Positions 8,464-16,925 of a stretch of DNA of 64,000 bases are shown here, piece after piece. The stretch is taken from positions 1 through 64,000 of the forward strand of contig NZ_VMNW02000013.1 of NCBI RefSeq assembly GCF_007713735.2. Reading direction: 5' to 3'. This DNA is from Amycolatopsis acidicola (GTDB lineage Bacteria; Actinomycetota; Actinomycetes; Mycobacteriales; Pseudonocardiaceae). The first letter of the stretch is position 1, and each line of letters opens with the position of its first letter. The position numbers were made by a program, and so were the translations under genes. The notes beneath the pieces are model-generated. The model saw only the letters and a list, made by a program, of their open reading frames with translations. It made no database searches and was not told the origin of the DNA.

Positions 8464-9156
8464 TCAAACCGGGTCGGCGACCGCGACCCGGTTCTCGTCG
8501 TAGCCCTCCGCGCCGCCGATCCATTCGCCGCCGCACGTGACGAGCACGAGCCGGTGGGATCCGGTCTGGCCGAACAGCTCGGTCGCGCGCTGCGGCAGTT
8601 CGTCCTTGTGCAGCGTGACGAGCTGCGAGATCCGGTACGGCACCGGTTTGCCGTCGGCGTCCGCGACGGTGATCTCCTGGCCGATCCGGGCGCTCCACAA
8701 CGACGCGAACGGACCCGTTCGGCCACCCCAGTTCACGTGGCCCGCCAGCACGCTGGCGCCGCGCGGCGCGTTCAGCTCCGCGCCCCACCAGGCCGCTTCG
8801 TCGAGGTTTTTCGGCACCGGGAGGACTCCGCCGACCACCTCTTGGCGCACCAGCCGGGCGGTGCTGCCGTCCGCCAGCCGCACGGTGCCCGGTGGCTGGG
8901 CCGTCTGCGTCCGCGGTGCCGTCGACGTCGGAGGCGCGGAACTCGTGGGCGCGTCCTGGGTCGGTCGGGGAACCACCGGCGCAGGAGTTGTCCCGGCGTT
9001 CACCGAGGCGACGGCGGCTTGCACCGGCTGGGGGCTGCCCGCGATGGCCGTCGTCGGTGGCCGGATCAGCCCGGCGGCGATCAGCAGCCCCGGTAGGAGA
9101 AGGCTCGCCACACCCAGCAAAAAGGGCGTGGCGAACCTGCCGTGTCGCGACTCCAT
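8464..9156 (-). CDS. Class F sortase
   Basis: A 230-residue membrane-anchored transpeptidase. One N-terminal signal-anchor helix lies at about 10-31 (TPFLLGVASLLLPGLLIAAG), followed by a Pro/Thr/Ser-rich linker to residue ~90 and a compact sortase domain. The catalytic residues are His140 in VLAGHVNW, Cys208 in LVLVTCGG and Arg223 in ENRVAV. The TCGG motif and small domain fit class F. It starts three bases after the stop of the surface-protein gene, so the two form a translationally close operon; the neighbour is the obvious candidate substrate although it carries no canonical LPXTG motif. Confidence 0.92.
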   Translation of the reverse strand: MESRHGRFATPFLLGVASLLLPGLLIAAGLIRPPTTAIAGSPQPVQAAVASVNAGTTPAPVVPRPTQDAPTSSAPPTSTAPRTQTAQPPGTVRLADGSTARLVRQEVVGGVLPVPKNLDEAAWWGAELNAPRGASVLAGHVNWGGRTGPFASLWSARIGQEITVADADGKPVPYRISQLVTLHKDELPQRATELFGQTGSHRLVLVTCGGEWIGGAEGYDENRVAVADPV

Positions 9157-9159
9157 CGC

Positions 9160-10575
9160 TCAGTTCCGGCCGAACCGGCGGCGCGCCAGGAACCCGACCA
9201 GGCCGGTGCCCAGCAGGGCCAGCCCGCCGACAGCCGCGATGCCGAGCGGCGACGTGGTCGTGGTGGTCGACGCGCGGAACACGGCGGTCGGCGGATCGGC
9301 GCCGGCCGGAATCGCCGTGGGCACCTCGTTCGGCGAGTTCTCGATGGTCAGCGCCAGCGTGTCGCCGGGCTGGACCGTGCCACACGCGGAAGGCGGATCT
9401 TCCGGGTTGAAGGCGTCGTCGTAGCCGGCCGGAGGACTCACCTCGACGACACAGATCTCTTGCGGTGTCTGGAGATCCGCCACCGCGGCCTCGCCGGAGT
9501 CTCCCGCGGTCGTGAGCACGGCGGGCTTCCCGTCCGGGCCGACCAAGGAGTCACCGCTCTGGCCCTTCGCCGGAGACGTCTTGTCCTTGGCCGTCAGCCG
9601 CAGCGCGACCCCGCTGATTCCCTTACCGCTCTTGGCATCGAGCTTCGCGATGTGCACCGCGCCCGGTTTCGTGCGTGCCGTCACGCTCGCCTTCGCGGTC
9701 AGCTGCTTCTCGCCGCCGGTCGACACCACGCGCTGGGTGTCGACGTCGACGGGAGCCTGCACGTACGGCTTGTCGGCAGGACCCGCGAGGGTGGCCGTGG
9801 CGCTCGGCTCGGTGCCGGTGGGCGTGACCTCAACGGTCGCGGTGCCGTCTTTGCCGGTGGTCAGCGACGCCTCGTCGGAGCCGCCCTTGACGGTCGCGTC
9901 TTTCAGCTTCAGGGACACGGGCACGTCGGCCATGCCGTTGCCCTTGGCGTTGTGCACGGTGACCGTCCACTTCGCCGCGGTCCCGATCGTCTGGGGGTCT
10001 TTCGGCGCCGTGACCGAGGCCGTCCACGGGCCGCGGTTCGCCTCGGCGTCGGCGGTCAGCTGCTGGACGGCCGTCCGCGCGCCGGCCGGGAGCTTCGCGA
10101 GATGGAAGGGCGCGTCGTAGGCGATGTGCCGGAAATCGTTGGCGGGGTTGAGATCGTCGTGCCCAGCGCGGGCCGGCGAGGTCCAGGAATGCAGCAGGTG
10201 AGCCAAAGCCGCGGCCTCGTCCGCGTCGGTGGTGTCGCCGTAGCGCAGCAAGAGATACGAGATGTTCGCCGCGATGTTGGGTTCGAGCGCGTCACCCCAT
10301 TTGGTCCGCAGCTCGTCGCCCGGCTGGTACTGCTCGTCGGTGTCGGGTGCCTTGTATTCGAACTGCACGCAGAAGACCTGCTTGCCGTTGACCAGGTAGG
10401 AGCCGAGCCAGTCGCCGGACCTCGGCTTGCCGCCGTAGGGCTGCCCCGGGGTGACCAGGCGGCCGGTCTGTTCGCGGAACTCGGCCGACGCGGGCGCCGC
10501 CAGTGTGGTCGTGGCCAGTGCGCCGAGCAGGCAGACCGCCAGAACGCCCAGCAGGGCACGTGGTGTCCTCCCCAT
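9160..10575 (-). CDS. Secreted wall-associated surface protein, sortase partner
   Basis: 471 residues from the ATG at 10575; the frame extends 22 codons upstream, but the residues after 10575 form a proper Sec signal peptide (RALLGVLAVCLLGALATTTLA...ASA). The N-terminal domain (about 30-170) carries an FCVQF cysteine segment and an AALAHLLHSW helix, recalling the Cys-containing head domains of actinomycete surface proteins. Two or three Ig-like or SpaA-like beta modules follow (about 185-430). The C-terminus is GIAAVGGLALLGTGLVGFLARRRFGRN, a membrane helix plus positive tail as in sortase substrates. No LPXTG or LAXTG is present; nearby candidates are VPTAIPAG and TSPLG. It forms an operon with the class F sortase. 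Confidence 0.82.
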   Translation of the reverse strand: MGRTPRALLGVLAVCLLGALATTTLAAPASAEFREQTGRLVTPGQPYGGKPRSGDWLGSYLVNGKQVFCVQFEYKAPDTDEQYQPGDELRTKWGDALEPNIAANISYLLLRYGDTTDADEAAALAHLLHSWTSPARAGHDDLNPANDFRHIAYDAPFHLAKLPAGARTAVQQLTADAEANRGPWTASVTAPKDPQTIGTAAKWTVTVHNAKGNGMADVPVSLKLKDATVKGGSDEASLTTGKDGTATVEVTPTGTEPSATATLAGPADKPYVQAPVDVDTQRVVSTGGEKQLTAKASVTARTKPGAVHIAKLDAKSGKGISGVALRLTAKDKTSPAKGQSGDSLVGPDGKPAVLTTAGDSGEAAVADLQTPQEICVVEVSPPAGYDDAFNPEDPPSACGTVQPGDTLALTIENSPNEVPTAIPAGADPPTAVFRASTTTTTSPLGIAAVGGLALLGTGLVGFLARRRFGRN

Positions 10576-10823
10576 GAACTGCCGTCTCCTTCGCGTATCG
10601 TCCCCCGACGACGGTTCCGGGTGACCAGGCGGACACCCCATGTGAGGGTCACGGGAAAGAGGTTCATGGACAATCCGCTGAAGTGCTGATTACCGCCGTC
10701 TATGAGTGCCACGGCGCGGGCAGGCCCTCGAGCGTGGGTAAAGTCGCCTTTACTTAACGGGAACCGGTCTGCGGTCCCCGCCGTTAGACCTGATGCAGGT
10801 GCCAGGAGATCCGGAGGATCAAG
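10576..10823 (+). promoter_or_regulatory. Divergent promoter region with short inverted repeat
   Basis: This 248-base gap separates the divergent surface-protein and Bax-inhibitor genes. GTAAAG (10738-10743) and CTTTAC (10748-10753) form an inverted repeat within an AT-richer patch (TTTACTTAACGG) that could be a promoter or operator. A strong GGAGG (10811-10815) serves the GTG start at 10824. Confidence 0.4.
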
Positions 10824-11654
10824 GTGCGTTCCACGAGCAACCCCGCGTTCCGCAATCTGCCCACCGGCCGGGCTGCGGGATACGGTCAGTACGGGCCCAG
10901 CGTGGGCTTCAACCAACCGCAGGGCGGCGTGCCCGGTTACGGCATGCCGCCGGCGCCCTCAGGTGCCGCCGATCGCCCGATGACGGTGGACGACGTCGTC
11001 ATCAAGACCGGTATTTCGCTGGGCGTCGCGCTGGTCACCGGTGTGCTCGCGGCGGTGTGGGCGATGGGGCAGGTCTCCGCCGACAACGTCGGCGTCGTCG
11101 GAGCCGTGATGGGCGTGTCCGTCCTGATCGGCCTCGTGCTGTCCCTGGTGATGATCTTCAAGCAGAAGCCGAGCGGGCCGATGACCCTGGCCTACTCGGC
11201 CGTCGAGGGCGTCTTCCTCGGTGCGCTCACCGGCATCTTCGAGCTGGTGTACCACGGCATCGCGCTGCAGGCGATCCTCGGCACGGCCGGGGTGTTCATC
11301 GCCATGCTCGTGGTCTACAAGACCGGTGCCGTGAAAGTCACGCCCAAGCTGACCAAGTGGATCATCGGGGCCACCGCCGGCGTCGTCATCCTGATGCTGG
11401 CCAACCTGGTGCTCGCGCTGTTCGGCGTGAACATGGGGCTGCGCGACGGCAGCACGCTGTCGATCGTCTTCAGCCTCGTCGTGATCGGCATCGCGGCGTT
11501 CAACTTCCTGCTCGACTTCGACATGGCCGACCGGATGATCCGCGAGGGCATGCCGTCGAAGTGGGCGTGGTTCGCGGCCTTCGGCCTGATGACCACGCTG
11601 GTCTGGCTCTACCTCGAGATCCTCCGGCTCCTGTCGTACCTCCAGAACGACTAG
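10824..11654 (+). CDS. Bax inhibitor-1/YccA family membrane protein
   Basis: 276 residues, GTG start preceded by GGAGG with good spacing. A Gly/Pro/Tyr/Gln-rich cytoplasmic N-terminus of ~50 residues is followed by a TMBIM/BI-1 domain of seven predicted helices from about residue 62. The conserved tail contains NFLLDFDMADRMI and a final helix WLYLEILRLLSYLQND; the acidic residues of the family's pH-sensing pair lie in this region (D in LLDFD). Family members act as calcium-leak channels or stress-protective membrane proteins; the bacterial role is unsettled. It is followed directly by a strong terminator, so it is probably monocistronic. Confidence 0.92.
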   Translation: MRSTSNPAFRNLPTGRAAGYGQYGPSVGFNQPQGGVPGYGMPPAPSGAADRPMTVDDVVIKTGISLGVALVTGVLAAVWAMGQVSADNVGVVGAVMGVSVLIGLVLSLVMIFKQKPSGPMTLAYSAVEGVFLGALTGIFELVYHGIALQAILGTAGVFIAMLVVYKTGAVKVTPKLTKWIIGATAGVVILMLANLVLALFGVNMGLRDGSTLSIVFSLVVIGIAAFNFLLDFDMADRMIREGMPSKWAWFAAFGLMTTLVWLYLEILRLLSYLQND

Positions 11655-11670
11655 CGCCTGCAGGCTGAAG

Positions 11671-11715
11671 CAGGGGACGTTCGGTAACCGGCCGAACGTC
11701 CCCTGTCTGTTTTTC
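11671..11715 (+). terminator. Rho-independent terminator after BI-1 gene
   Basis: CAGGGGACGTTCGG (11671-11684) pairs perfectly with CCGAACGTCCCCTG (11692-11705) across a seven-base loop, and is followed by TCTGTTTTT. A 14-base-pair GC-rich stem plus T run is a textbook intrinsic terminator. Confidence 0.92.
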
Positions 11716-11802
11716 CACTGAATCGGAGGTATGTGCCTCCGGAGTTGCTTACGCGGTGTTAGATACGGACACCTGACGTCATTTCACATTTGTGAGGTTC
11801 GT

Positions 11803-12561
11803 GTGTCCGTTCCCCCTCAGCCGGGACAACCTGGTCAGCCGGCGCCCTACGGCGGTGCCCCTGCGCAGCCCGGCGGGTTCCCCGGTCAGCCCGCTCCCAC
11901 CGGTCCGCCGCTCGGCGCTCCGGGACAACCGGGTGGCATGCCCGGCCAGGGCTTCCCGCCGCCCGGTCCGCCCGGCGGGTTCCCGCCTCCCGGCCAGCCC
12001 GCCGGCAACTTCGGCCCGCCGCCGGGCGCGCCGATCAAGCCGTCGAACGTCAAGCGCTGGCTGCGCCTCGGTATCGGCCTTGTCGTCGTGATCGGCGTCG
12101 GGATCGCCGTGATCATCGGTTCGACCTCTTCGCCGGACAACGCGGCGGAAGGGGATTGCCTCAACGTCAAGGAGTTCCGCAAGGGCGCCGAGCCGGACAA
12201 GGTCGCCTGCACGGACCCCTCGGCGAACGTGAAGGTCGGGGTGAGGCTCGACGACGACAACGGCAGCTGCCCCAGCGGCGACTACGACGAGTACTCCGTG
12301 AGCGGCCGGTCCTCGGGGTACAAGCTCTGCCTGATGTTGAACGCGCAAGAGGGCGAATGCGTCGCGAACGTCCTCAGTAACACCACGGCCGGCTACAAGC
12401 GGGTCGACTGCGCGGACCCGACCGCCGAGGTGAAGATCCTCAAGGTGGTCGACGGCCAGGCCGACGAGGGTGCCTGCGACGGCACGGACGCCGACGGCGC
12501 GCTCACCTACTCCAAGCCACCGACCACGATCTGCGCGTCCCAGACCGAGGGCGCCGCCTGA
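11803..12561 (+). CDS. LppU/SCO3897-like membrane protein
   Basis: 252 residues from the GTG at 11803; a weak purine-rich sequence precedes it and the frame is open for 24 codons upstream. The first ~80 residues are a Pro/Gly/Gln-rich cytoplasmic tail of GQPGGxPGQ-type repeats. One membrane helix follows (WLRLGIGLVVVIGVGIAVII, about 86-105). The outer domain begins GDCLNV and carries paired cysteines in two repeats of the form 'GDC...CADP.A..K', each followed by a further Cys, as in the LppU/SCO3897 family, probably with disulphides. The function of the family is unknown. It is convergent with the thiolase gene across a shared terminator. A palindrome TCACA-TT-TGTGA lies at 11784-11795. Confidence 0.82.
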   Translation: MSVPPQPGQPGQPAPYGGAPAQPGGFPGQPAPTGPPLGAPGQPGGMPGQGFPPPGPPGGFPPPGQPAGNFGPPPGAPIKPSNVKRWLRLGIGLVVVIGVGIAVIIGSTSSPDNAAEGDCLNVKEFRKGAEPDKVACTDPSANVKVGVRLDDDNGSCPSGDYDEYSVSGRSSGYKLCLMLNAQEGECVANVLSNTTAGYKRVDCADPTAEVKILKVVDGQADEGACDGTDADGALTYSKPPTTICASQTEGAA

Positions 12562-12565
12562 GGCG

Positions 12566-12597
12566 AAAGCCCGGGCGCGCCGGAGCGCCCGGGCTTT
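12566..12597. terminator. Bidirectional terminator between convergent genes
   Basis: AAAGCCCGGGCGC (12566-12578) and GCGCCCGGGCTTT (12585-12597) are exact reverse complements with a six-base loop. The A/T ends give a short T run on either strand, so it can serve both the LppU-like gene and the thiolase gene. Confidence 0.9.
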
Positions 12598-12601
12598 CCG
12601 C

Positions 12602-13822
12602 TCAGCTGAGCCGTTCCAGTACCATCGCCATGCCCTGGCCGCCACCGACGCACATCGTCTCCAGGCCCCACTGCTTGTCGTGGTGCTGCAGGGAGTTGAT
12701 GAGCGTGGACGTGATCCGGGCGCCCGTCATGCCGAACGGGTGGCCGACCGCGATCGCGCCACCGTTGACGTTCAGCTTGTCGAGGTCGATGCCGAGGTCC
12801 TGGTACGACGGGATGACCTGCGCGGCGAAGGCCTCGTTGATCTCCACGAGGTCGATGTCCCCAGTGGACAGTCCCGCCTTCGCGAGCGCCTTCTTCGACG
12901 CCTCGACCGGGCCGTAGCCCATGATCTCCGGGGAGAGCCCCGAAACGCCGGTCGACACGACCCGCGCCAGGGGGGTCAGGCCGAGCTCCTTCGCCTTCGT
13001 GTCGGACATGACCACCAGTGCCGCGGCGCCGTCGTTGAGCGGGCAGCAGTTGCCCGCGGTGACGTGGCCGTCGGGCCGGAAGACCGGCTTCAGCCCCGAA
13101 ACGCCTTCCACCGTCACGCCGGCGCGAGGCCCGTCGTCCTTCGCGACGACCGTGCCGTCGGGCAGCGTGACCGGGGTGATGTCCTTGGCCCAGAACCCGT
13201 CGGCGATGGCCTTCTCGGCGAGGTTCTGCGAGCGGACACCGAACTCGTCCATCTCCTCGCGGGAAACGTTCTTCAGCCGCGCCAGGTTCTCGGCGGTCTG
13301 GCCCATCGCGATGTAGACGTCGGGGATCTTGCCGTCCTCACGCGGGTCGGTCCACGTCTCCGAACCCTCGGCCGCGGTCTTCGCGGTGCGGGCCTCCGCG
13401 TCGGCGAAGAGCGGGTTGTGCGTGTCGGGCCACGAGTCGGAACTGCCCTTACCGAAGCGGGAGACGGTCTCGACCCCGGCCGAGATGAACACGTCGCCCT
13501 CGCCCGCCTTGATCGCGTGCAGCGCCATCCGCGTGGTCTGCAGGCTCGACGAGCAGTACCGGGTGACGGTGCAGCCCGGCAGGTGGTCGTACCCCAGCTC
13601 GACGGCCACCGCGCGGCCCATGTTGAAGCCCGACTCGCCGCCGGGCAGGCCGCAGCCCAGCATCAGGTCGTCGATGTCCTTCGGGTCCAGCTGCGGGACC
13701 TTGTCCAGCGCGGCCCGGACCATCTGCACGGCCAGATCGTCGGGGCGCAGGTTCACGAGCGAGCCCTTGTTCGCACGCCCGATGGGCGAGCGGGCTGTCG
13801 ACACGATCACGGCTTCGGGCAT
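12602..13822 (-). CDS. fadA3: Acetyl-CoA acetyltransferase, FadA3-like thiolase
   Basis: A 406-residue thiolase. The nucleophile is Cys90 in TRYCSSSLQT; the second half has NEAFAAQV, the catalytic His in AVGHPFGMTG, and the general-acid Cys in MCVGGGQG. It condenses two acyl-CoAs or cleaves 3-oxoacyl-CoA. The N-terminus PEAVIVSTARSPIGRANKGSL and internal SRFGKGSSDSWPDTHN closely recall M. tuberculosis FadA3 (Rv1074c), which also lies just before cbs (Rv1077); the symbol rests on that similarity and gene order. The length is normal for the family. It is convergent with the LppU-like gene and divergent from cbs across a 163-base gap. Confidence 0.9.
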   Translation of the reverse strand: MPEAVIVSTARSPIGRANKGSLVNLRPDDLAVQMVRAALDKVPQLDPKDIDDLMLGCGLPGGESGFNMGRAVAVELGYDHLPGCTVTRYCSSSLQTTRMALHAIKAGEGDVFISAGVETVSRFGKGSSDSWPDTHNPLFADAEARTAKTAAEGSETWTDPREDGKIPDVYIAMGQTAENLARLKNVSREEMDEFGVRSQNLAEKAIADGFWAKDITPVTLPDGTVVAKDDGPRAGVTVEGVSGLKPVFRPDGHVTAGNCCPLNDGAAALVVMSDTKAKELGLTPLARVVSTGVSGLSPEIMGYGPVEASKKALAKAGLSTGDIDLVEINEAFAAQVIPSYQDLGIDLDKLNVNGGAIAVGHPFGMTGARITSTLINSLQHHDKQWGLETMCVGGGQGMAMVLERLS

Positions 13823-13985
13823 GGCGGGACACTCCTTCGGGTCAAGCTAAGCGGGTGCTTACCCATATCCTGCCCTGTCCGCCGCGCCGGGCAAAACCCG
13901 AACGCGACGGGCGCCACCACGCCGTCGAGCCACCATCGCGACCGAACGCAACGGGAGCATCACGTTGACCGTTTAGGCTGACCGG

Positions 13986-15362
13986 GTGGATTACGTCGAG
14001 CATGTCGTCGACCTCGTGGGCAACACCCCGCTGGTCAAGCTGAACGCGCTGACCGAAGGCCTGCAGCCGCTCGTGCTGGCCAAGGTGGAGTACCTCAACC
14101 CGGGCGGCAGCGTGAAGGACCGCATCGCGCTGCGGATGGTCGAAGCCGCCGAGAAGTCCGGCGAACTCCGCCCCGGCGGCACGATCGTCGAGCCGACCTC
14201 CGGCAACACCGGGGTCGGCCTCGCCATGGTGGCCCAGCGCAAGGGCTACCACTGCGTTTTCGTCTGCCCGGACAAGGTCAGCGAGGACAAGCGCAACGTG
14301 CTCAAGGCCTACGGCGCCCGCGTGGTCGTCTGCCCGACGGCGGTGCCGCCGGAGCACCCGGACTCCTACTACTCCGTGTCCGACCGGCTCGTCGAAGAGA
14401 TCGACGGCGCGTGGAAGCCCAACCAGTACGCCAACCCCGAGAACCCCGCCAGCCACTACCACTCCACCGGCCCGGAGCTGTGGCAGCAGACGGAAGGCCG
14501 GATCACGCACTTCGTGGCGGGTGTCGGCACCGGCGGCACGATCTCGGGCACCGGCCGGTACCTCAAGGAGGTCTCGGACGGCCATGTCAGCGTCGTCGGG
14601 GCCGACCCCGAGGGCTCGGTGTACTCGGGCGGCTCCGGCCGTCCCTACCTGGTCGAGGGCGTCGGCGAGGACTTCTGGCCGGAGACCTACGACCGCACGG
14701 TCGCCGACGAGATCATCGCGATCTCCGACGCCGAGTCCTTCGAGATCACCCGCAGGCTGGCGCTCGAAGAGGGCCTGCTCGTCGGTGGCTCCTGCGGGAT
14801 GGCCGTCGCGGCGGCGCTGAAGCTCGCGAAGCGGCTCGGCCCGGACGACGTGATCGTGGTGCTGCTGCCGGACGGCGGCCGCGGCTACCTGGGGAAGGTC
14901 TTCAACGACCAGTGGATGTCGTCCTTCGGCTTCCTCTCCCCGGACCAGTCGGGCGCCACGGTCGGCGACGTGCTCCGGGCGAAGACCGGCACCCTGCCGG
15001 ACCTGGTGCACACCCATCCCAACGAGACCGTCGCCGAGGCGGTCGCGATCCTGTCCGAGTTCAACGTCAGCCAGATGCCCGTGGTCAGCGCCGAACCGCC
15101 GGTCATGGCGGCCGAGGTGGTGGGCGCGGTGATCGAGCGCGACCTGCTCGAAGCCCTGTTCACCGGCAAGGCGAACCTCGCCGACCGCCTCGACCGGCAC
15201 ATGTCGGCCCCGCTGCCCACGATCGGGGCCAGTGAGCAGGTCAGCGTCGCGATGACAGCGCTTTCCGGAGCAGACGGCGCACTCGTCCTGCTGGACGGAA
15301 AACCGGCCGGTGTGGTGACCCGGCACGATCTGCTGGGTTTCCTCGCCGGGCGCCGAGGGTAG
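13986..15362 (+). CDS. cbs: Cystathionine beta-synthase
   Basis: 458 residues, PLP-dependent fold type II. Lys44 in NPGGSVKDR forms the Schiff base; the substrate loop is PTSGNTGVGLA (about 74-84) and the phosphate loop is GVGTGGTISG (about 179-188). Residues about 335-455 form a pair of CBS domains (Bateman module), which in other members sense adenosyl ligands. It makes cystathionine from homocysteine and serine, the first step of reverse transsulfuration. It is a GTG start. metB, which runs the linked step in the other direction, lies 2.6 kb downstream, and the cbs, pra-like, metB order is the one I recall for Rv1077-Rv1079. Confidence 0.95.
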   Translation: MDYVEHVVDLVGNTPLVKLNALTEGLQPLVLAKVEYLNPGGSVKDRIALRMVEAAEKSGELRPGGTIVEPTSGNTGVGLAMVAQRKGYHCVFVCPDKVSEDKRNVLKAYGARVVVCPTAVPPEHPDSYYSVSDRLVEEIDGAWKPNQYANPENPASHYHSTGPELWQQTEGRITHFVAGVGTGGTISGTGRYLKEVSDGHVSVVGADPEGSVYSGGSGRPYLVEGVGEDFWPETYDRTVADEIIAISDAESFEITRRLALEEGLLVGGSCGMAVAAALKLAKRLGPDDVIVVLLPDGGRGYLGKVFNDQWMSSFGFLSPDQSGATVGDVLRAKTGTLPDLVHTHPNETVAEAVAILSEFNVSQMPVVSAEPPVMAAEVVGAVIERDLLEALFTGKANLADRLDRHMSAPLPTIGASEQVSVAMTALSGADGALVLLDGKPAGVVTRHDLLGFLAGRRG

Positions 15363-15483
15363 ACTTATCGCCCTTTTCGTTCGGGGCGTTACGAGCGTCC
15401 CCTGGTGGCATCCGATAGCGTGTGCCGCCAGTAGACAAATTTTTGTCCTCAACAGTCCTCGTCAAGGGGGGTTCAAGACCCGC

Positions 15484-16797
15484 ATGAGCGCTCCGCAGCC
15501 GCCGAATCAGCCCTGGGGTGGCGGACAGTCACCGCAGGAGCCGCCGAGCGGCCCTCAGCAGCAAGACAGTCCGTTCGGCTCCTCCGAGCCGACCCAGGTG
15601 GTACAACCCGGCCAAGCACAGCCGACCGGCAACTTCGGGGAGACCGCCGAGCCGACCCAGGTCGTCCAGCCGGGCCAGCCCGGCGAGCAGGGTGCGTCCG
15701 GCGCGACCCAGGCCGGGGGCGGTGAGGGCCCGGGTGCGGAGTCGACGCAGCTGGTTCCCCCTGGCTCCCAGCCACCGCCCTCCATCCCGTACGCGCCGCC
15801 GCCCAGCGCGGCGGACAACCCCGCGGCGATGGGCCAGCAGCCCCCGCCCGGATTCGGGCAGCCCGGTGGGTTCGGCCAGCAGCCGCCGCCCGGGCCGTAC
15901 GGCCAGCCGCCCCAGCAGGGCTTCGGCGCGCCGGGCGGCCAGCCCGGTGGCTTCGGCGGCCCGCCTCCCGGTGCTTACGGCGCCCCGCAGTACGGCGCTC
16001 CGGCCGGCGGCGGTGGCGGCAACACCCAGCTGTTCGGCTGGATCGCGGCCGGTGTCGCGGGCCTGCTGGGCCTGATCGGCGCCATCCTCGCCTTCACGTT
16101 GATGGGCGACCTCGGCGGCTCTTCGAGCAGCAGCGGCGCCTACGACCAGTGCATGAGCTCGATGCAGCAGCTCGGTGGCAACACCAGCATCTGCGAGAGC
16201 TACAAGGAAGCCGACAGCCAGACCACCGAAGCGTGGATCTACGTGATCATCTTCGCGGTCGCTTCGCTGGCCGCGGTCGGTGGCGCGGTGCTGCTGTTCC
16301 TGAAGAACAAGCTGTCCGCGTGGGTGCTCGCCGCCAGCGGTGCGCTCCTGCTGATCTTCTCGATCATCTTCCTCGCGAGCCTGGGCAACCTGACCCGCGC
16401 GGTGTTCGAGCTGATCTTCGGCATCGTGATCGCGGCGATCGGCGCGCTCGGCCTCGTCGCGGCCACGAAGCAGTTCGTCGGTCTCGACGGCGGCCCGTCC
16501 GGTGGTGGCTTCGGCGGCCCCGGCGGCTTCGGGGGCCCGCCCCCCGGTGGCGGTTTCGGCCAGCCGGGTCAGCCCGGTGGCTTCGGTCAGCCGCAGCAGT
16601 ACGGTCCGCCCAGCGGTGGCTTCGGCCAGCCTGGTCCGTACGGCCAGCAGCCCGGTGGCCCGACGCCGACCAGCGGCGGGTTCCCGTCGCCCGGCTACGG
16701 CCAGCCCGGCCAGCAGCCCGGTGGTTACGGGCAGCCCGGCCAGCCCGGCCCGTACGGCCAGCCGCCGCAGCAGCCCGGTCAGCCGCCCCAGTGGTGA
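15484..16797 (+). CDS. Proline-rich-antigen-like membrane protein with TQVV motifs
   Basis: 437 residues. The first ~180 residues are Pro/Gly/Gln-rich and contain EPTQVVQPGQ at 35-44 and 56-65 and the variant ESTQLVPPGS at 86-95. A membrane core of about four helices follows (WIAAGVAGLLGLIGAILAF; WIYVIIFAVASLAAVGGAVLL; WVLAASGALLLIFSIIFLA; LIFGIVIAAIGALGLVA). The last ~100 residues are again GQPGGFGQ-type repeats. A short loop between helices 1 and 2 holds two cysteines. By composition and position it corresponds to mycobacterial Pra (Rv1078), though the membrane part may not be orthologous. The Thr-Gln motifs look like Ser/Thr-kinase or FHA sites. Function unknown. A terminator follows. Confidence 0.8.
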   Translation: MSAPQPPNQPWGGGQSPQEPPSGPQQQDSPFGSSEPTQVVQPGQAQPTGNFGETAEPTQVVQPGQPGEQGASGATQAGGGEGPGAESTQLVPPGSQPPPSIPYAPPPSAADNPAAMGQQPPPGFGQPGGFGQQPPPGPYGQPPQQGFGAPGGQPGGFGGPPPGAYGAPQYGAPAGGGGGNTQLFGWIAAGVAGLLGLIGAILAFTLMGDLGGSSSSSGAYDQCMSSMQQLGGNTSICESYKEADSQTTEAWIYVIIFAVASLAAVGGAVLLFLKNKLSAWVLAASGALLLIFSIIFLASLGNLTRAVFELIFGIVIAAIGALGLVAATKQFVGLDGGPSGGGFGGPGGFGGPPPGGGFGQPGQPGGFGQPQQYGPPSGGFGQPGPYGQQPGGPTPTSGGFPSPGYGQPGQQPGGYGQPGQPGPYGQPPQQPGQPPQW

Positions 16798-16812
16798 CCA
16801 GCTGAACAACCC

Positions 16813-16850
16813 GATGCCCCCGGCCACGAGGCCGGGGGCATCGTTGTTTC
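16813..16850 (+). terminator. Terminator after Pra-like gene
   Basis: GATGCCCCCGGCC (16813-16825) pairs perfectly with GGCCGGGGGCATC (16830-16842) around the loop ACGA, followed by GTTGTTTC. A 13-base-pair stem with a weak T-rich tail. Confidence 0.88.
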
Positions 16851-16925
16851 GCGAACCTCATCCGGAATGTGCCCGGCGCCGCTAAAGTGTGCGGACCAGC
16901 CTTGTGCTCGCCATCTGGGGGCATA

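Noticed and set aside
11724..11739. Hairpin GGAGG/CCTCC as a riboswitch
   Set aside because: Only five base pairs with no wider fold; most likely chance near the ribosome site of the LppU-like gene.
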